Source of the DNA: Verrucomicrobium sp. | GTDB lineage: Bacteria > Verrucomicrobiota > Verrucomicrobiia > Methylacidiphilales > UBA1321 | Direction of reading: 5' to 3' | Assembly: GCA_017849585.1 (NCBI GenBank) | Contig: JAFIGT010000039.1 | Span: 186,001-250,000, forward strand | DNA: 64,000 nt | In this document: one piece after another, positions 1 through 6,840 of the stretch | How positions within the stretch are numbered: the first letter of the stretch is position 1 | Layout of the letters: each line of letters starts with the position of its first letter | The notes under the pieces: model-generated | What the model saw: only the letters and a program-made list of their open reading frames with translations | Told to the model about the DNA's origin: nothing | Databases searched by the model: none | Program-made: the position numbers and the translations under genes

Positions 1-1
1 G

Positions 2-145
2 AACGGTCTGACGACGTACCGGGTGCCGTATGAAACCATCGGCGCGCGCGCTTTCGATACGTTGAACCAGATCATTGCCGGACAGGCTTCGCAGCTGACG
101 GAAATCCAAGTGCGCGGGGAATTGATCGTCCGCCAGAGCGCGTGA
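2..145 (+). CDS. C-terminal end of a GntR/LacI-type transcriptional regulator (partial)
   Basis: Only the last 47 codons lie in the window; the start is off the left edge. The translated end (TTYRVPYETIGARAFDTL, finishing RGELIVRQSA) closely resembles the end of the regulator at 24258-25355 (TTYHVPYEEIGRKEFEAL, finishing RGEIVVRESA), so both belong to one paralogous group with a periplasmic-binding-protein-like sensor domain. This stretch is the final part of the ligand domain. The stop is 29 bases before the oxidoreductase start, so it may regulate or be co-transcribed with the two dehydrogenases downstream. The DNA-binding domain cannot be seen here. Confidence 0.75.
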   Translation, partial: NGLTTYRVPYETIGARAFDTLNQIIAGQASQLTEIQVRGELIVRQSA

Positions 146-174
146 TCGGCTCACCTTTTATCCCCTTTTCAATT

Positions 175-1182
175 ATGACCTCTCAATCCCTACGAATTGC
201 TGTCGTCGGCACCGGAAATGTGTCGACGGGAAACTATCTGCCCATTTTGCGCGACGAGAAAGATGTGGTGCTCGGGGTGTGCGACCGCAACGCCGAACGC
301 GCGCAGGAAGCGGCGAAGACTTTCGGCGGCGAATATCTCGCCTCGCTCGAAGCGGTGGCGAAGTGGAAGCCGACGTCGGTCATCGTGACGACGAACGAGA
401 CGGTGCGCTTTGAAGTGGTGATGGAACTGCTGCGCCTTGGCGTGAAGCGGATCTTCTGCGAGAAACCGCTCGTGGCGAAGAACGGTCAGGCCAATGTGAC
501 CGAGGAGGATTTCCACAACGCGAAGAAGATGCTGGAAACGGCGAAGCAGAAGGGGTGTCTCGTCGCGATGAATTTCAATTACCGTTCGTTCGACCAGACA
601 CTGGCAGCGAAGCGGATCGCGGAGGAACGGAATTTTGGGAAGTTGATCCAGGCCGCGGGCCAGGTCCATTTTGCGTGCTGGAGCCATTGTATCGATTTGA
701 TCCATCATTTCGGCGGCGAAGTGGAGGAACTCTCGGCGGTGACGGGCCTGATCGACCGGCACGGACAGGGTGGCATTCTCGCTCCCGATGTGGCGGCGAG
801 TTTTCGTCTCGCGGGCGGGGCGGTGGGCACCATCCTCGGCACGGCGGGCATGGGCTGGCAGCATCCGCTGTTCGAATTGATTTTCACGTTTGAAAACGGC
901 CGCGTGCATATGCGCGACATCGACGGCGATCTGGAAGTGCTCGACACGGCCAAGCGCACGCAGGAGCGGTACTCGATGGTGCGCGATGCGTCGCGTTGGG
1001 ATCATTACGGTGCGTCGTTCCGCAAGGCGATTCCGGCTTACCTCGAATCGATCCGCAAAAACACGGAACCTCCGGTGAGCGGTCTGGACGGCCTGCGCGA
1101 ATTGCAGGTGGAAGCCGCGCTGAAACGGTCGATCGCGGAAAAGCGCACGGTGATCGTGCAGAAGGAACTGCCGCTTCTCTAA
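175..1182 (+). CDS. Gfo/Idh/MocA family NAD(P)-dependent oxidoreductase
   Basis: Predicted cytoplasmic sugar or polyol dehydrogenase of 335 residues, a usual length for the family. The N-terminal Rossmann fold starts at VVGTGNVSTGNYLP, and the family EKP motif is present in FCEKPLVAKNG, whose lysine is normally catalytic. The ATG at 175 was chosen because it places the dinucleotide-binding strand close to the N-terminus; an in-frame ATG at 142 overlaps the upstream regulator stop. No clear Shine-Dalgarno sequence precedes 175. The zinc dehydrogenase starts 12 bases after the stop, so the two are probably one transcript for oxidising a sugar-derived substrate. The substrate cannot be told from sequence. 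Confidence 0.88.
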   Translation: MTSQSLRIAVVGTGNVSTGNYLPILRDEKDVVLGVCDRNAERAQEAAKTFGGEYLASLEAVAKWKPTSVIVTTNETVRFEVVMELLRLGVKRIFCEKPLVAKNGQANVTEEDFHNAKKMLETAKQKGCLVAMNFNYRSFDQTLAAKRIAEERNFGKLIQAAGQVHFACWSHCIDLIHHFGGEVEELSAVTGLIDRHGQGGILAPDVAASFRLAGGAVGTILGTAGMGWQHPLFELIFTFENGRVHMRDIDGDLEVLDTAKRTQERYSMVRDASRWDHYGASFRKAIPAYLESIRKNTEPPVSGLDGLRELQVEAALKRSIAEKRTVIVQKELPLL

Positions 1183-1194
1183 CGAAATGGTTTT

Positions 1195-2199
1195 ATGAAA
1201 ATTGTTCATCAAAAAGGTAACAGCGAAATTGTCATTGCCGAAGCGCCGATTCCGACTCCCGGTCCGGGCGAGGTGATCGTCAAGACGGCGGTCTCCGCTC
1301 TCTGCGGCAGCGAACTCGGTACGTACCGCAAGGAAGGTCTTCCCGCAGGCAATAACGGCCATGAAGCGGCGGGCATTGTCTCCGCGCTCGGTGAAGGCGT
1401 GACGACGGTGAAGGTCGGCGACAAGGTCGGCGTGAGCGCGATCTCGGGTTGCGGCCACTGCGATTATTGCGCGAAGGGTCAGTACACGTGGTGCGATCAC
1501 TTCAAGTTCTTCGGCCACATGCACGCGGAGTATTTCAAGGTCGACGCGATTGCGTGTCATCAGTTGCCGCAGGATGTGCCGTGGGAAGTCTCGGTGCTGA
1601 TTACTGGCGACGGTCTCGGCGTCCCCTTCCACACCTCGACGAAGCTGCGCAGTGAAGAAATTAAAACTATCGCGGTGTTCGGTCTCGGCCCCATCGGGTT
1701 GAGCGAGATCATCGTGCAAAAACATCTCGGTCGAAAATTGATCGGCGTGGACCGTTCACCGGACCGCATCGAGTTGGCGAAAAAACTGGGTGCGACGGAA
1801 ACGATTCTTGTCACCGAGGGGCTCGATGTCCCGGCGGCGATCAAGGCGTTGACCGGCGGCAAAGGTGCGGACGTTTGCATCGAAGCCGCGGGCGTTCCGG
1901 TCACGGCCAAGCAATGTTTTCTCGCGGTGCGCAAGGGCGGAACTGTGGTGTTCAACGGTGAACAACCGGCGTTGCCGCTCTCGCCGAGCGATGATTTCAT
2001 TCGTCGCGACATCACGGCGGTGGGTTCGTGGTTCTATCACTTCAATGAATACCCGGCGATGTTGGATGCCTACCGCAAGGGATTGCCCGTGGCGTCGTTG
2101 GTGACGCATCAGTTCCCGATGGAGCAGGCTGCGGAAGCGTTCCGTCTGATGGCCGACGGCAAGACCGGCAAGGTTTTGCTCCGGTATGCCTCAGTGTAA
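1195..2199 (+). CDS. Zinc-dependent medium-chain alcohol/polyol dehydrogenase
   Basis: A 334-residue MDR-superfamily dehydrogenase resembling sorbitol or galactitol-phosphate dehydrogenases. The catalytic zinc region shows ALCGSELG and the NNGHEAAG (GHE) signature near residues 36-62. A cysteine-rich structural zinc lobe follows (SGCGHCDYCAKGQYTWC). The NAD-binding Rossmann motif is VFGLGPIGLSE, near residues 160-170. It probably oxidises a polyol or sugar alcohol together with the oxidoreductase 12 bases upstream. The exact substrate is unknown. A terminator-like hairpin with a T-run lies downstream at 2269-2293 and supports the end of this operon. Confidence 0.88.
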   Translation: MKIVHQKGNSEIVIAEAPIPTPGPGEVIVKTAVSALCGSELGTYRKEGLPAGNNGHEAAGIVSALGEGVTTVKVGDKVGVSAISGCGHCDYCAKGQYTWCDHFKFFGHMHAEYFKVDAIACHQLPQDVPWEVSVLITGDGLGVPFHTSTKLRSEEIKTIAVFGLGPIGLSEIIVQKHLGRKLIGVDRSPDRIELAKKLGATETILVTEGLDVPAAIKALTGGKGADVCIEAAGVPVTAKQCFLAVRKGGTVVFNGEQPALPLSPSDDFIRRDITAVGSWFYHFNEYPAMLDAYRKGLPVASLVTHQFPMEQAAEAFRLMADGKTGKVLLRYASV

Positions 2200-2216
2200 A
2201 AGTTAAGTTTTTCCGA

Positions 2217-2246
2217 CTCCTTTCCCTCTCAGTGAGGCGAAAGGAG
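2217..2246 (+). other. Stem-loop in the 3' region of the dehydrogenase operon
   Basis: CTCCTTT (2217-2223) pairs with AAAGGAG (2240-2246), and CCTC pairs with GAGG inside it. No T-run follows. It may stabilise the 3' end of the transcript or act together with the T-run hairpin at 2269-2293. Confidence 0.4.
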
Positions 2247-2268
2247 CGGTAAAATATATAACTTTATG

Positions 2269-2293
2269 ATGCAATAGAGTAATTGCATTTTTT
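2269..2293 (+). terminator. Rho-independent terminator candidate after the dehydrogenase operon
   Basis: ATGCAAT (2269-2275) and ATTGCAT (2282-2288) form a perfect 7-bp stem with a 6-base loop, followed directly by a run of T to 2293. The stem is AT-rich and therefore weak, but the geometry is right and it lies between two genes on the same strand. Confidence 0.55.
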
Positions 2294-2336
2294 GGCGCTT
2301 GGAGGAGAATTGGGTACACTAAAAGGGAGATCTTTT

Positions 2337-3017
2337 ATGAGTACCCGTTCCTTCTTTTCCCGCTGCCCGTTCCATTTCCTTTTTCTCGCTGTGACCCTGG
2401 CTATGCTGGGAGCGGGAACCGTGCGGGCCGAAACCCTGTTGTACGAGATCATATTCAAGGGAGAGGACGGCTCGACTCCCCGTGATTGGCAGAAAGCTGG
2501 AGCCCCGGAAGACGCCGACCAGTTTACGATTCGAAAAGGCGTGTACCGCGCCGACGCTGGCAAGGACTTCGTCGCTTCCTGGTTTAGCGGTAACGATTTG
2601 AAAGGGCAGCCGTCCGATACGTGGACCGATTACACGGTGAAGGGCGTGGTGCGGCTCTCAGGGGAAGCGATGACCGGTGTTTTGGCGCGGTTCAAAAGTC
2701 CAACGGAGTTTTATCACGCACGCATCAAAGGCACGGGCGCGAAGGCGACGTTTGAGCTTTATCGCATTGGCGGCATGAACGGATCGGTCGCGTTACAAGA
2801 CCCGGCGCAGATTAATTATCCCCCCGGCGAATCGTGGCGGATTGAGCTCACCGTGGCGGGCACCAACATCTCGGCGAAACTTTTCGATACAAAAGGTGAG
2901 CTCATCGCGTCCCTTTCCGGCACTGATAGTTTATACAAATCCGGCACGGCGGGAGTGCGGGTGTTCTCGCGGAATTTTGCGGCGGTGGTGGAGAGTCTGA
3001 CGGTAACCGCGCCGTAG
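2337..3017 (+). CDS. Secreted concanavalin A-like (DUF1080/LamG-like) protein
   Basis: 226-residue protein with an N-terminal signal peptide (basic start, hydrophobic FLFLAVTLAMLGAG, then a probable cleavage after VRAE). The rest looks like one beta-sandwich domain with alternating strands, as in DUF1080 or LamG-type lectin/glucanase folds. That fold assignment is an inference from pattern, not a motif match. The ATG at 2337 was chosen because GGGAGA lies 7 bases upstream; a longer reading from 2283 would bury the signal peptide. It sits between sugar dehydrogenases and a sugar symporter, so glycan binding or hydrolysis at the cell surface is plausible. No catalytic residues could be assigned. 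Confidence 0.7.
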   Translation: MSTRSFFSRCPFHFLFLAVTLAMLGAGTVRAETLLYEIIFKGEDGSTPRDWQKAGAPEDADQFTIRKGVYRADAGKDFVASWFSGNDLKGQPSDTWTDYTVKGVVRLSGEAMTGVLARFKSPTEFYHARIKGTGAKATFELYRIGGMNGSVALQDPAQINYPPGESWRIELTVAGTNISAKLFDTKGELIASLSGTDSLYKSGTAGVRVFSRNFAAVVESLTVTAP

Positions 3018-3107
3018 TCGGCAATCAACCATTTGACTATTTGAGCGTCTATTTTTGTTTGAACTATGCTAACACGTGTAGGTAATTTTTATTGCTTGGA
3101 TCGAAAC

Positions 3108-3126
3108 TTTGGATTATTGATCCAAA
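3108..3126. promoter_or_regulatory. 19-bp dyad upstream of the sugar symporter, candidate operator
   Basis: TTTGGAT (3108-3114) and ATCCAAA (3120-3126) form a perfect 7-bp inverted repeat around a 5-base centre, about 87 bases before the symporter start. A second TTGGATC copy at 3096-3102 overlaps the same pattern. The LacI-type gene just downstream (4697-5749, opposite strand) is a possible binder. No experimental support. Confidence 0.35.
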
Positions 3127-3212
3127 AGCGATCATTATCCGCGACTTTGGATTCACGCATTGGTTAATCTCACGCCGCGCAACGTCATTCACCCTCGAAA
3201 AAAGAACATCCC

Positions 3213-4679
3213 ATGGCACTCCCTACTCAATCTGAAGAAGAGCTTCCCACGTCGGCTTCGGCAAAACCTGCCATCGCGGAGGCGGACCGGATACCGCTCC
3301 CGCAAAAGCTCGGAGTGGCGGCCGGGACGTGCTTTGACTTTCTGGCGGTTAGCATGACCATCGGCGGTTTGTGGATGCCCTACTTCAATATCGGTCTGGG
3401 CATCAGTCCGGCGAAGCTTGGCTTGGTCTTGATGATTTTGCGCGCGTGGGATGCGATCACCGACCCGATCATGGGCAATATCTCGGACAATACGCGGACC
3501 CGCTGGGGCCGGCGGCGACCATATATGGTGGTGGGAGCGGCGTTGGTGGCGTTGGTGTATCCGTGGATCTGGCGCGTGCCGAGCGGGTGGAGTGAGACGG
3601 GGATGTTTTTCTATTTGCTTGGCATCGGCATGCTTTTCTTTGCCTGCACGACGATGTGGTGCATGCCGTATTATAGTTTGCAGCTGGAGCTGACGCCGAA
3701 TTATGACGAGCGGACGCGCCTGATGGCGTGGTGCGCCTTGTTTGGCAAGATCGTCAATCTGTCAGGCGCGTGGGCGCTGGCGATTGTGACGGGACCGTGG
3801 TTCGTGAGCGCGGTGACGGGCAAGCCGGATATCGTACTCGGGGTGCGCACGTGCAGTTGGTTTGTGGCGGGGGCGATCCTGGTGGTGGGCTTGATGCCGC
3901 CACTTTTCGGCCGGGAGCGGTATTACAAAGCGGAGACGAGTCATCAGGCGAAGGATCCCTTTTTCAAGAGTATTGCCGAGTCGTTTCGTTGCGGCCCGCT
4001 GTGGCGTTTGATTGGGGTCACCTTTTTCCTGATTGTGGGCAATACCTCGGTGGCGGCGCTTGGTCAGTACCTGAATATTTATTATGTGAACGGTGGTGAC
4101 ATCAGCCTCGCGGCAATCGTTGGTGGTTGGAAAGGGACCATGGTTGTGGCGATGGGAATTTGCTGCATTCCGCTGTGGACCTGGCTGGGCGAGCGTTTTG
4201 ACAAACGCACCATGGTGATCGTCATGCTGGGGGTGAGCATCATGGGACACCTGACCAATCTGGTGTGCATGGTGCCGGGGCTACCGTACCTGCAGTTGGT
4301 GCCGGCGCTATTTGAAAGCAGCGCGATTTCCGCCGTGTGGCTTTTCCTGCCGTCCATGAAAGCGGATGTGGCGGATCACGACGAATTGCATACCAGCAAA
4401 CGTCGCGAAGGCGCACTCAACGCGTTTTATTCGTGGTTCGTGAAGCTGGCCTCCACCATTGGAATGGGAGCCAGCGGTGTGCTGCTGCAAATGACGGGGT
4501 TTGACGTGAAGTTGGGAAATCAGCCGCTGGAAGTGCTGCTGCATATGAAGTGGCTCTTTATCCTGTTGCCGATTTGCGGGTGGGGCGTGGCGATCTATTG
4601 CGCCTGTTCGTATCCACTGAGCCGGAGCCGGATGGCGAGCCTGCGCGGACAACTTGAGGATCGTCGCGGGAAGATTTGA
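3213..4679 (+). CDS. GPH-family (MelB-like) sugar:cation symporter, MFS superfamily
   Basis: 488-residue polytopic inner-membrane protein with about 12 hydrophobic segments. The family signature DAITDPIMGNISDNT, followed by RTRWGRRRPY, sits in the loop after the second helix. This is the cation/sugar-binding and cytoplasmic-gate region of glycoside-pentoside-hexuronide transporters. It probably imports a mono- or oligosaccharide coupled to Na+ or H+. There is no strong Shine-Dalgarno sequence before the ATG. It converges with a LacI-type regulator ending 17 bases away, which probably controls this transport locus. The substrate is unknown. Confidence 0.88.
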   Translation: MALPTQSEEELPTSASAKPAIAEADRIPLPQKLGVAAGTCFDFLAVSMTIGGLWMPYFNIGLGISPAKLGLVLMILRAWDAITDPIMGNISDNTRTRWGRRRPYMVVGAALVALVYPWIWRVPSGWSETGMFFYLLGIGMLFFACTTMWCMPYYSLQLELTPNYDERTRLMAWCALFGKIVNLSGAWALAIVTGPWFVSAVTGKPDIVLGVRTCSWFVAGAILVVGLMPPLFGRERYYKAETSHQAKDPFFKSIAESFRCGPLWRLIGVTFFLIVGNTSVAALGQYLNIYYVNGGDISLAAIVGGWKGTMVVAMGICCIPLWTWLGERFDKRTMVIVMLGVSIMGHLTNLVCMVPGLPYLQLVPALFESSAISAVWLFLPSMKADVADHDELHTSKRREGALNAFYSWFVKLASTIGMGASGVLLQMTGFDVKLGNQPLEVLLHMKWLFILLPICGWGVAIYCACSYPLSRSRMASLRGQLEDRRGKI

Positions 4680-4686
4680 TCGCCGG

Positions 4687-4705
4687 TCCCAGGCTGTCAC
4701 TGGGA
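4687..4705. terminator. Short hairpin between convergent symporter and LacI genes
   Basis: TCCCAG (4687-4692) pairs with CTGGGA (4700-4705) across a 7-base loop, overlapping the LacI stop codon. No T-run follows on either strand, so its action as a terminator is uncertain. Confidence 0.3.
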
Positions 4706-5749
4706 TCGTGTGCGACGGCGGCGGCGAATGGTGTCGCCGTCATACCAGTCGGGGGCGATGCGGATGTCGCTGGGAACGGCTGGCATGCCGGTTTCACCTT
4801 TGAGAATCAACTGGTGCACATAGCGCACGGCGCCTTCGGCGGTGAGGTCGAGATGTTGGGCCACGCCGCTGAAATGTTGCGTCGAGTTGTAGTTGCGGCT
4901 GAGAGCGACGATGCCGATGTCGCGCGGTACTTTCCAGCCGTTTTGTTCCAATACGTGTCGGATGGGGGTGGGGCAGTTGGTGAGGAGGCACTCGGGCTGA
5001 TGTTGCCGGATCCATGCGACAAATGCGGTGGTATCAAATTCCTCTGGCAGATACGGGGGAACCACCATGAAGTCGGGATGGGTGAGGGCTTCCTTGCAGA
5101 GCGAGCCATGCCATTCGTAGGAAATACGGCGTTCGAAGCGGAGCGGGTGGGCCAGTCCAACCCGGCGGTAGCCGAACTTGCGCAATTTTTCACAGGCGAG
5201 GGTCATGGCGGCAAAGAGATGCGTGCCGGTGCGGTGAGAGACGAGGTTTTCCAGTGGGTTGCCGATGGAGACGAAGGAGTAGCGATTCCAGTCAAGCTTC
5301 AGCGTGAGGTGGGCGTGGTAGAGCGGGAGGATGACCAGGCCGCGAATCCCGCGACTGTAGAGGAGTTGATCGGGCTTGGGGAGGGAGAGGAGGTCGCGTT
5401 GAATGTTGAGGATGTCGAGATGATAGCCGAGTTGCTCGCAAGCCCGAGTCATGCCTTGGTAGAGCGGCTCTAGCCAGCCGCCATCGTGGTGCAACCAGCC
5501 ATCGTCGAGCAGTGCGGCCATGTTGGCCAGCGTATGGGGTTTGCGCTGACGGCCGCGGCGGGCGACGAGGGCGGAGAGAAGCGGATCTGGCACGTAACCG
5601 AGTTTCTTGGCTGCGGCCATGATGCGGGCTTTTGTGGCGGGACTGATGCGCGGGTCGTTGCGCAAGGCGAGGGAGGCGCTGGTGGCGGTGACGCCAGCGA
5701 GGCGCCCTACATCCTGCAGGGTGGGCGCGGAATCGGAGCGAGTGGCCAT
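4697..5749 (-). CDS. LacI-family transcriptional regulator
   Basis: 350-residue repressor-type protein. The N-terminal helix-turn-helix is typical of LacI (TLQDVGRLAGVTATSASLAL, with hinge RISPATKARIMAAAKKLGYV). It is followed by a periplasmic-binding-protein-like sensor domain from about residue 65. The C-terminus is very basic (DTIRRRRRTRSQ). It converges on the GPH symporter and diverges from the PEP-CTERM gene at 5934, so it could regulate either. The ligand is presumably a sugar. The 184-base divergent region (5750-5933) holds the promoters, but no clear dyad was found there. Confidence 0.9.
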   Translation of the reverse strand: MATRSDSAPTLQDVGRLAGVTATSASLALRNDPRISPATKARIMAAAKKLGYVPDPLLSALVARRGRQRKPHTLANMAALLDDGWLHHDGGWLEPLYQGMTRACEQLGYHLDILNIQRDLLSLPKPDQLLYSRGIRGLVILPLYHAHLTLKLDWNRYSFVSIGNPLENLVSHRTGTHLFAAMTLACEKLRKFGYRRVGLAHPLRFERRISYEWHGSLCKEALTHPDFMVVPPYLPEEFDTTAFVAWIRQHQPECLLTNCPTPIRHVLEQNGWKVPRDIGIVALSRNYNSTQHFSGVAQHLDLTAEGAVRYVHQLILKGETGMPAVPSDIRIAPDWYDGDTIRRRRRTRSQ

Positions 5750-5933
5750 TCCAGAATGAAACTAGATGCCTGAATCGCGGGCGGCAAGGGCAAAGGCGGT
5801 GAAAGTTGTTTTATAGATGAAATAGCGACCGTGTTGTTTGGTGGCGTTGTCGGGATTACTCTTGATGTGATCGGTTCTCCAGAAGAGTGAGAATGGTCGG
5901 GCGAATCAGGAAAGCATTGAGCCTATTACTACT

Positions 5934-6764
5934 ATGAAAAGAATCACTCGTTGTTGGTCGACGTATTCCCTTTGGGTCATGACCGCCCTTATGAGCGTGC
6001 TGGCGATGGATTCGGTGCGGGCGCAGGTGCTCTATAGCCAGACATTCGATTACACCACGGCGAGCAGCGGTAGCGCTTCCCTCTTCGGCTGGAACGCCTA
6101 TGCGGGCAGCAGTGCGATCGATGTGTCCACCAGCAAAACCACCACGACGGCCATCGACGCCAATTCCAGTGCGACGGCCGGTTTTTCGTCGAAGGTTTAT
6201 AATGGTCTCGGCAGCCCGCACAGTACGCAGGGTTATCTGGCCTTTGACTATGATAATAATTCGGCTGGGGGTGGATTTGCGCTCAATGTGGCGGGTGTCA
6301 AAACGGGCCTGAGCTTGTCGAGTGTCAGCACGATTACCTGGCAGTCGTCGCGTACGGGGTCATTTGCCACCCTGCCGACGACCCGGTTGCTCGTGCAGGT
6401 GGGGGGTGTCTGGTATGCGTCGGAGACGACCTTTACCTCTGCGACGGCTGCGACGAGCGCCGCGCTGGACGACCGGATGGCATCGGCGGATAGTTTCAGT
6501 CTTTCGGCCGCTTCGGAGACCACGTGGCGGGTGTTGACATTGACTCCCGGTTCGCAACTTTCCCTGGCATCGACAACTACGACGTTGGATCTGGCTTCCA
6601 GCCTTGTGACGGGAGTCGGATTCTATGGGGAGTTGGCCTCGCGCTATACCTCGATCAACTACGATACACTGGTGGTTTCCACTGTTCCAGAGCCGGCGGC
6701 GATGGCGATGGTGGGGTTGGGCTTGCTCGGTCTCGGTGTGTTGAAGCGTCGTTACCGGGCGTAA
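5934..6764 (+). CDS. PEP-CTERM sorting domain protein
   Basis: 276-residue exported protein. The signal peptide covers about residues 1-31 (hydrophobic stretch, probable cleavage near VRAQ). The middle is rich in Ser, Thr, Ala and Gly with a beta-strand look, as in lectin-like surface proteins. The C-terminus is a classic exosortase sorting signal: VPEPAAMAMVG, a hydrophobic helix, then the basic tail KRRYRA. Such proteins are normally processed by an exosortase and are linked to extracellular polysaccharide; no exosortase gene lies in this window. No Shine-Dalgarno sequence is visible. It stands upstream of the glycosidase-like gene at 6841, 76 bases away. Confidence 0.88.
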   Translation: MKRITRCWSTYSLWVMTALMSVLAMDSVRAQVLYSQTFDYTTASSGSASLFGWNAYAGSSAIDVSTSKTTTTAIDANSSATAGFSSKVYNGLGSPHSTQGYLAFDYDNNSAGGGFALNVAGVKTGLSLSSVSTITWQSSRTGSFATLPTTRLLVQVGGVWYASETTFTSATAATSAALDDRMASADSFSLSAASETTWRVLTLTPGSQLSLASTTTTLDLASSLVTGVGFYGELASRYTSINYDTLVVSTVPEPAAMAMVGLGLLGLGVLKRRYRA

Positions 6765-6785
6765 CGCCATTTAATAGCTTTAATG

Positions 6786-6809
6786 GACGAGAGCGTTTGC
6801 GCACTCGTC
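6786..6809. other. Imperfect hairpin in the gap before the GH-A-like gene
   Basis: GACGAG-a-GCG pairs with CGC-a-CTCGTC around a TTTG loop, with a single A/A mismatch. No T-run follows. It could be an mRNA-processing or partial termination structure between the PEP-CTERM gene and the next gene. Confidence 0.4.
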
Positions 6810-6840
6810 GAAGCCGGAAAGCCGATGGTAGGATCGTTGT

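Noticed and set aside
190-1725. 511-codon open frame opposite the oxidoreductase and dehydrogenase
   Set aside because: It is antisense to two well-supported genes, has low-complexity Arg/His-rich composition and no recognisable domain, as expected for a GC-rich antisense shadow.
2315-2320. TTGGCG-17-TACACT promoter pair before the lectin-like gene
   Set aside because: The spacing is right but the expected transcript start would fall inside the ribosome-binding site, so I did not list it as a feature.
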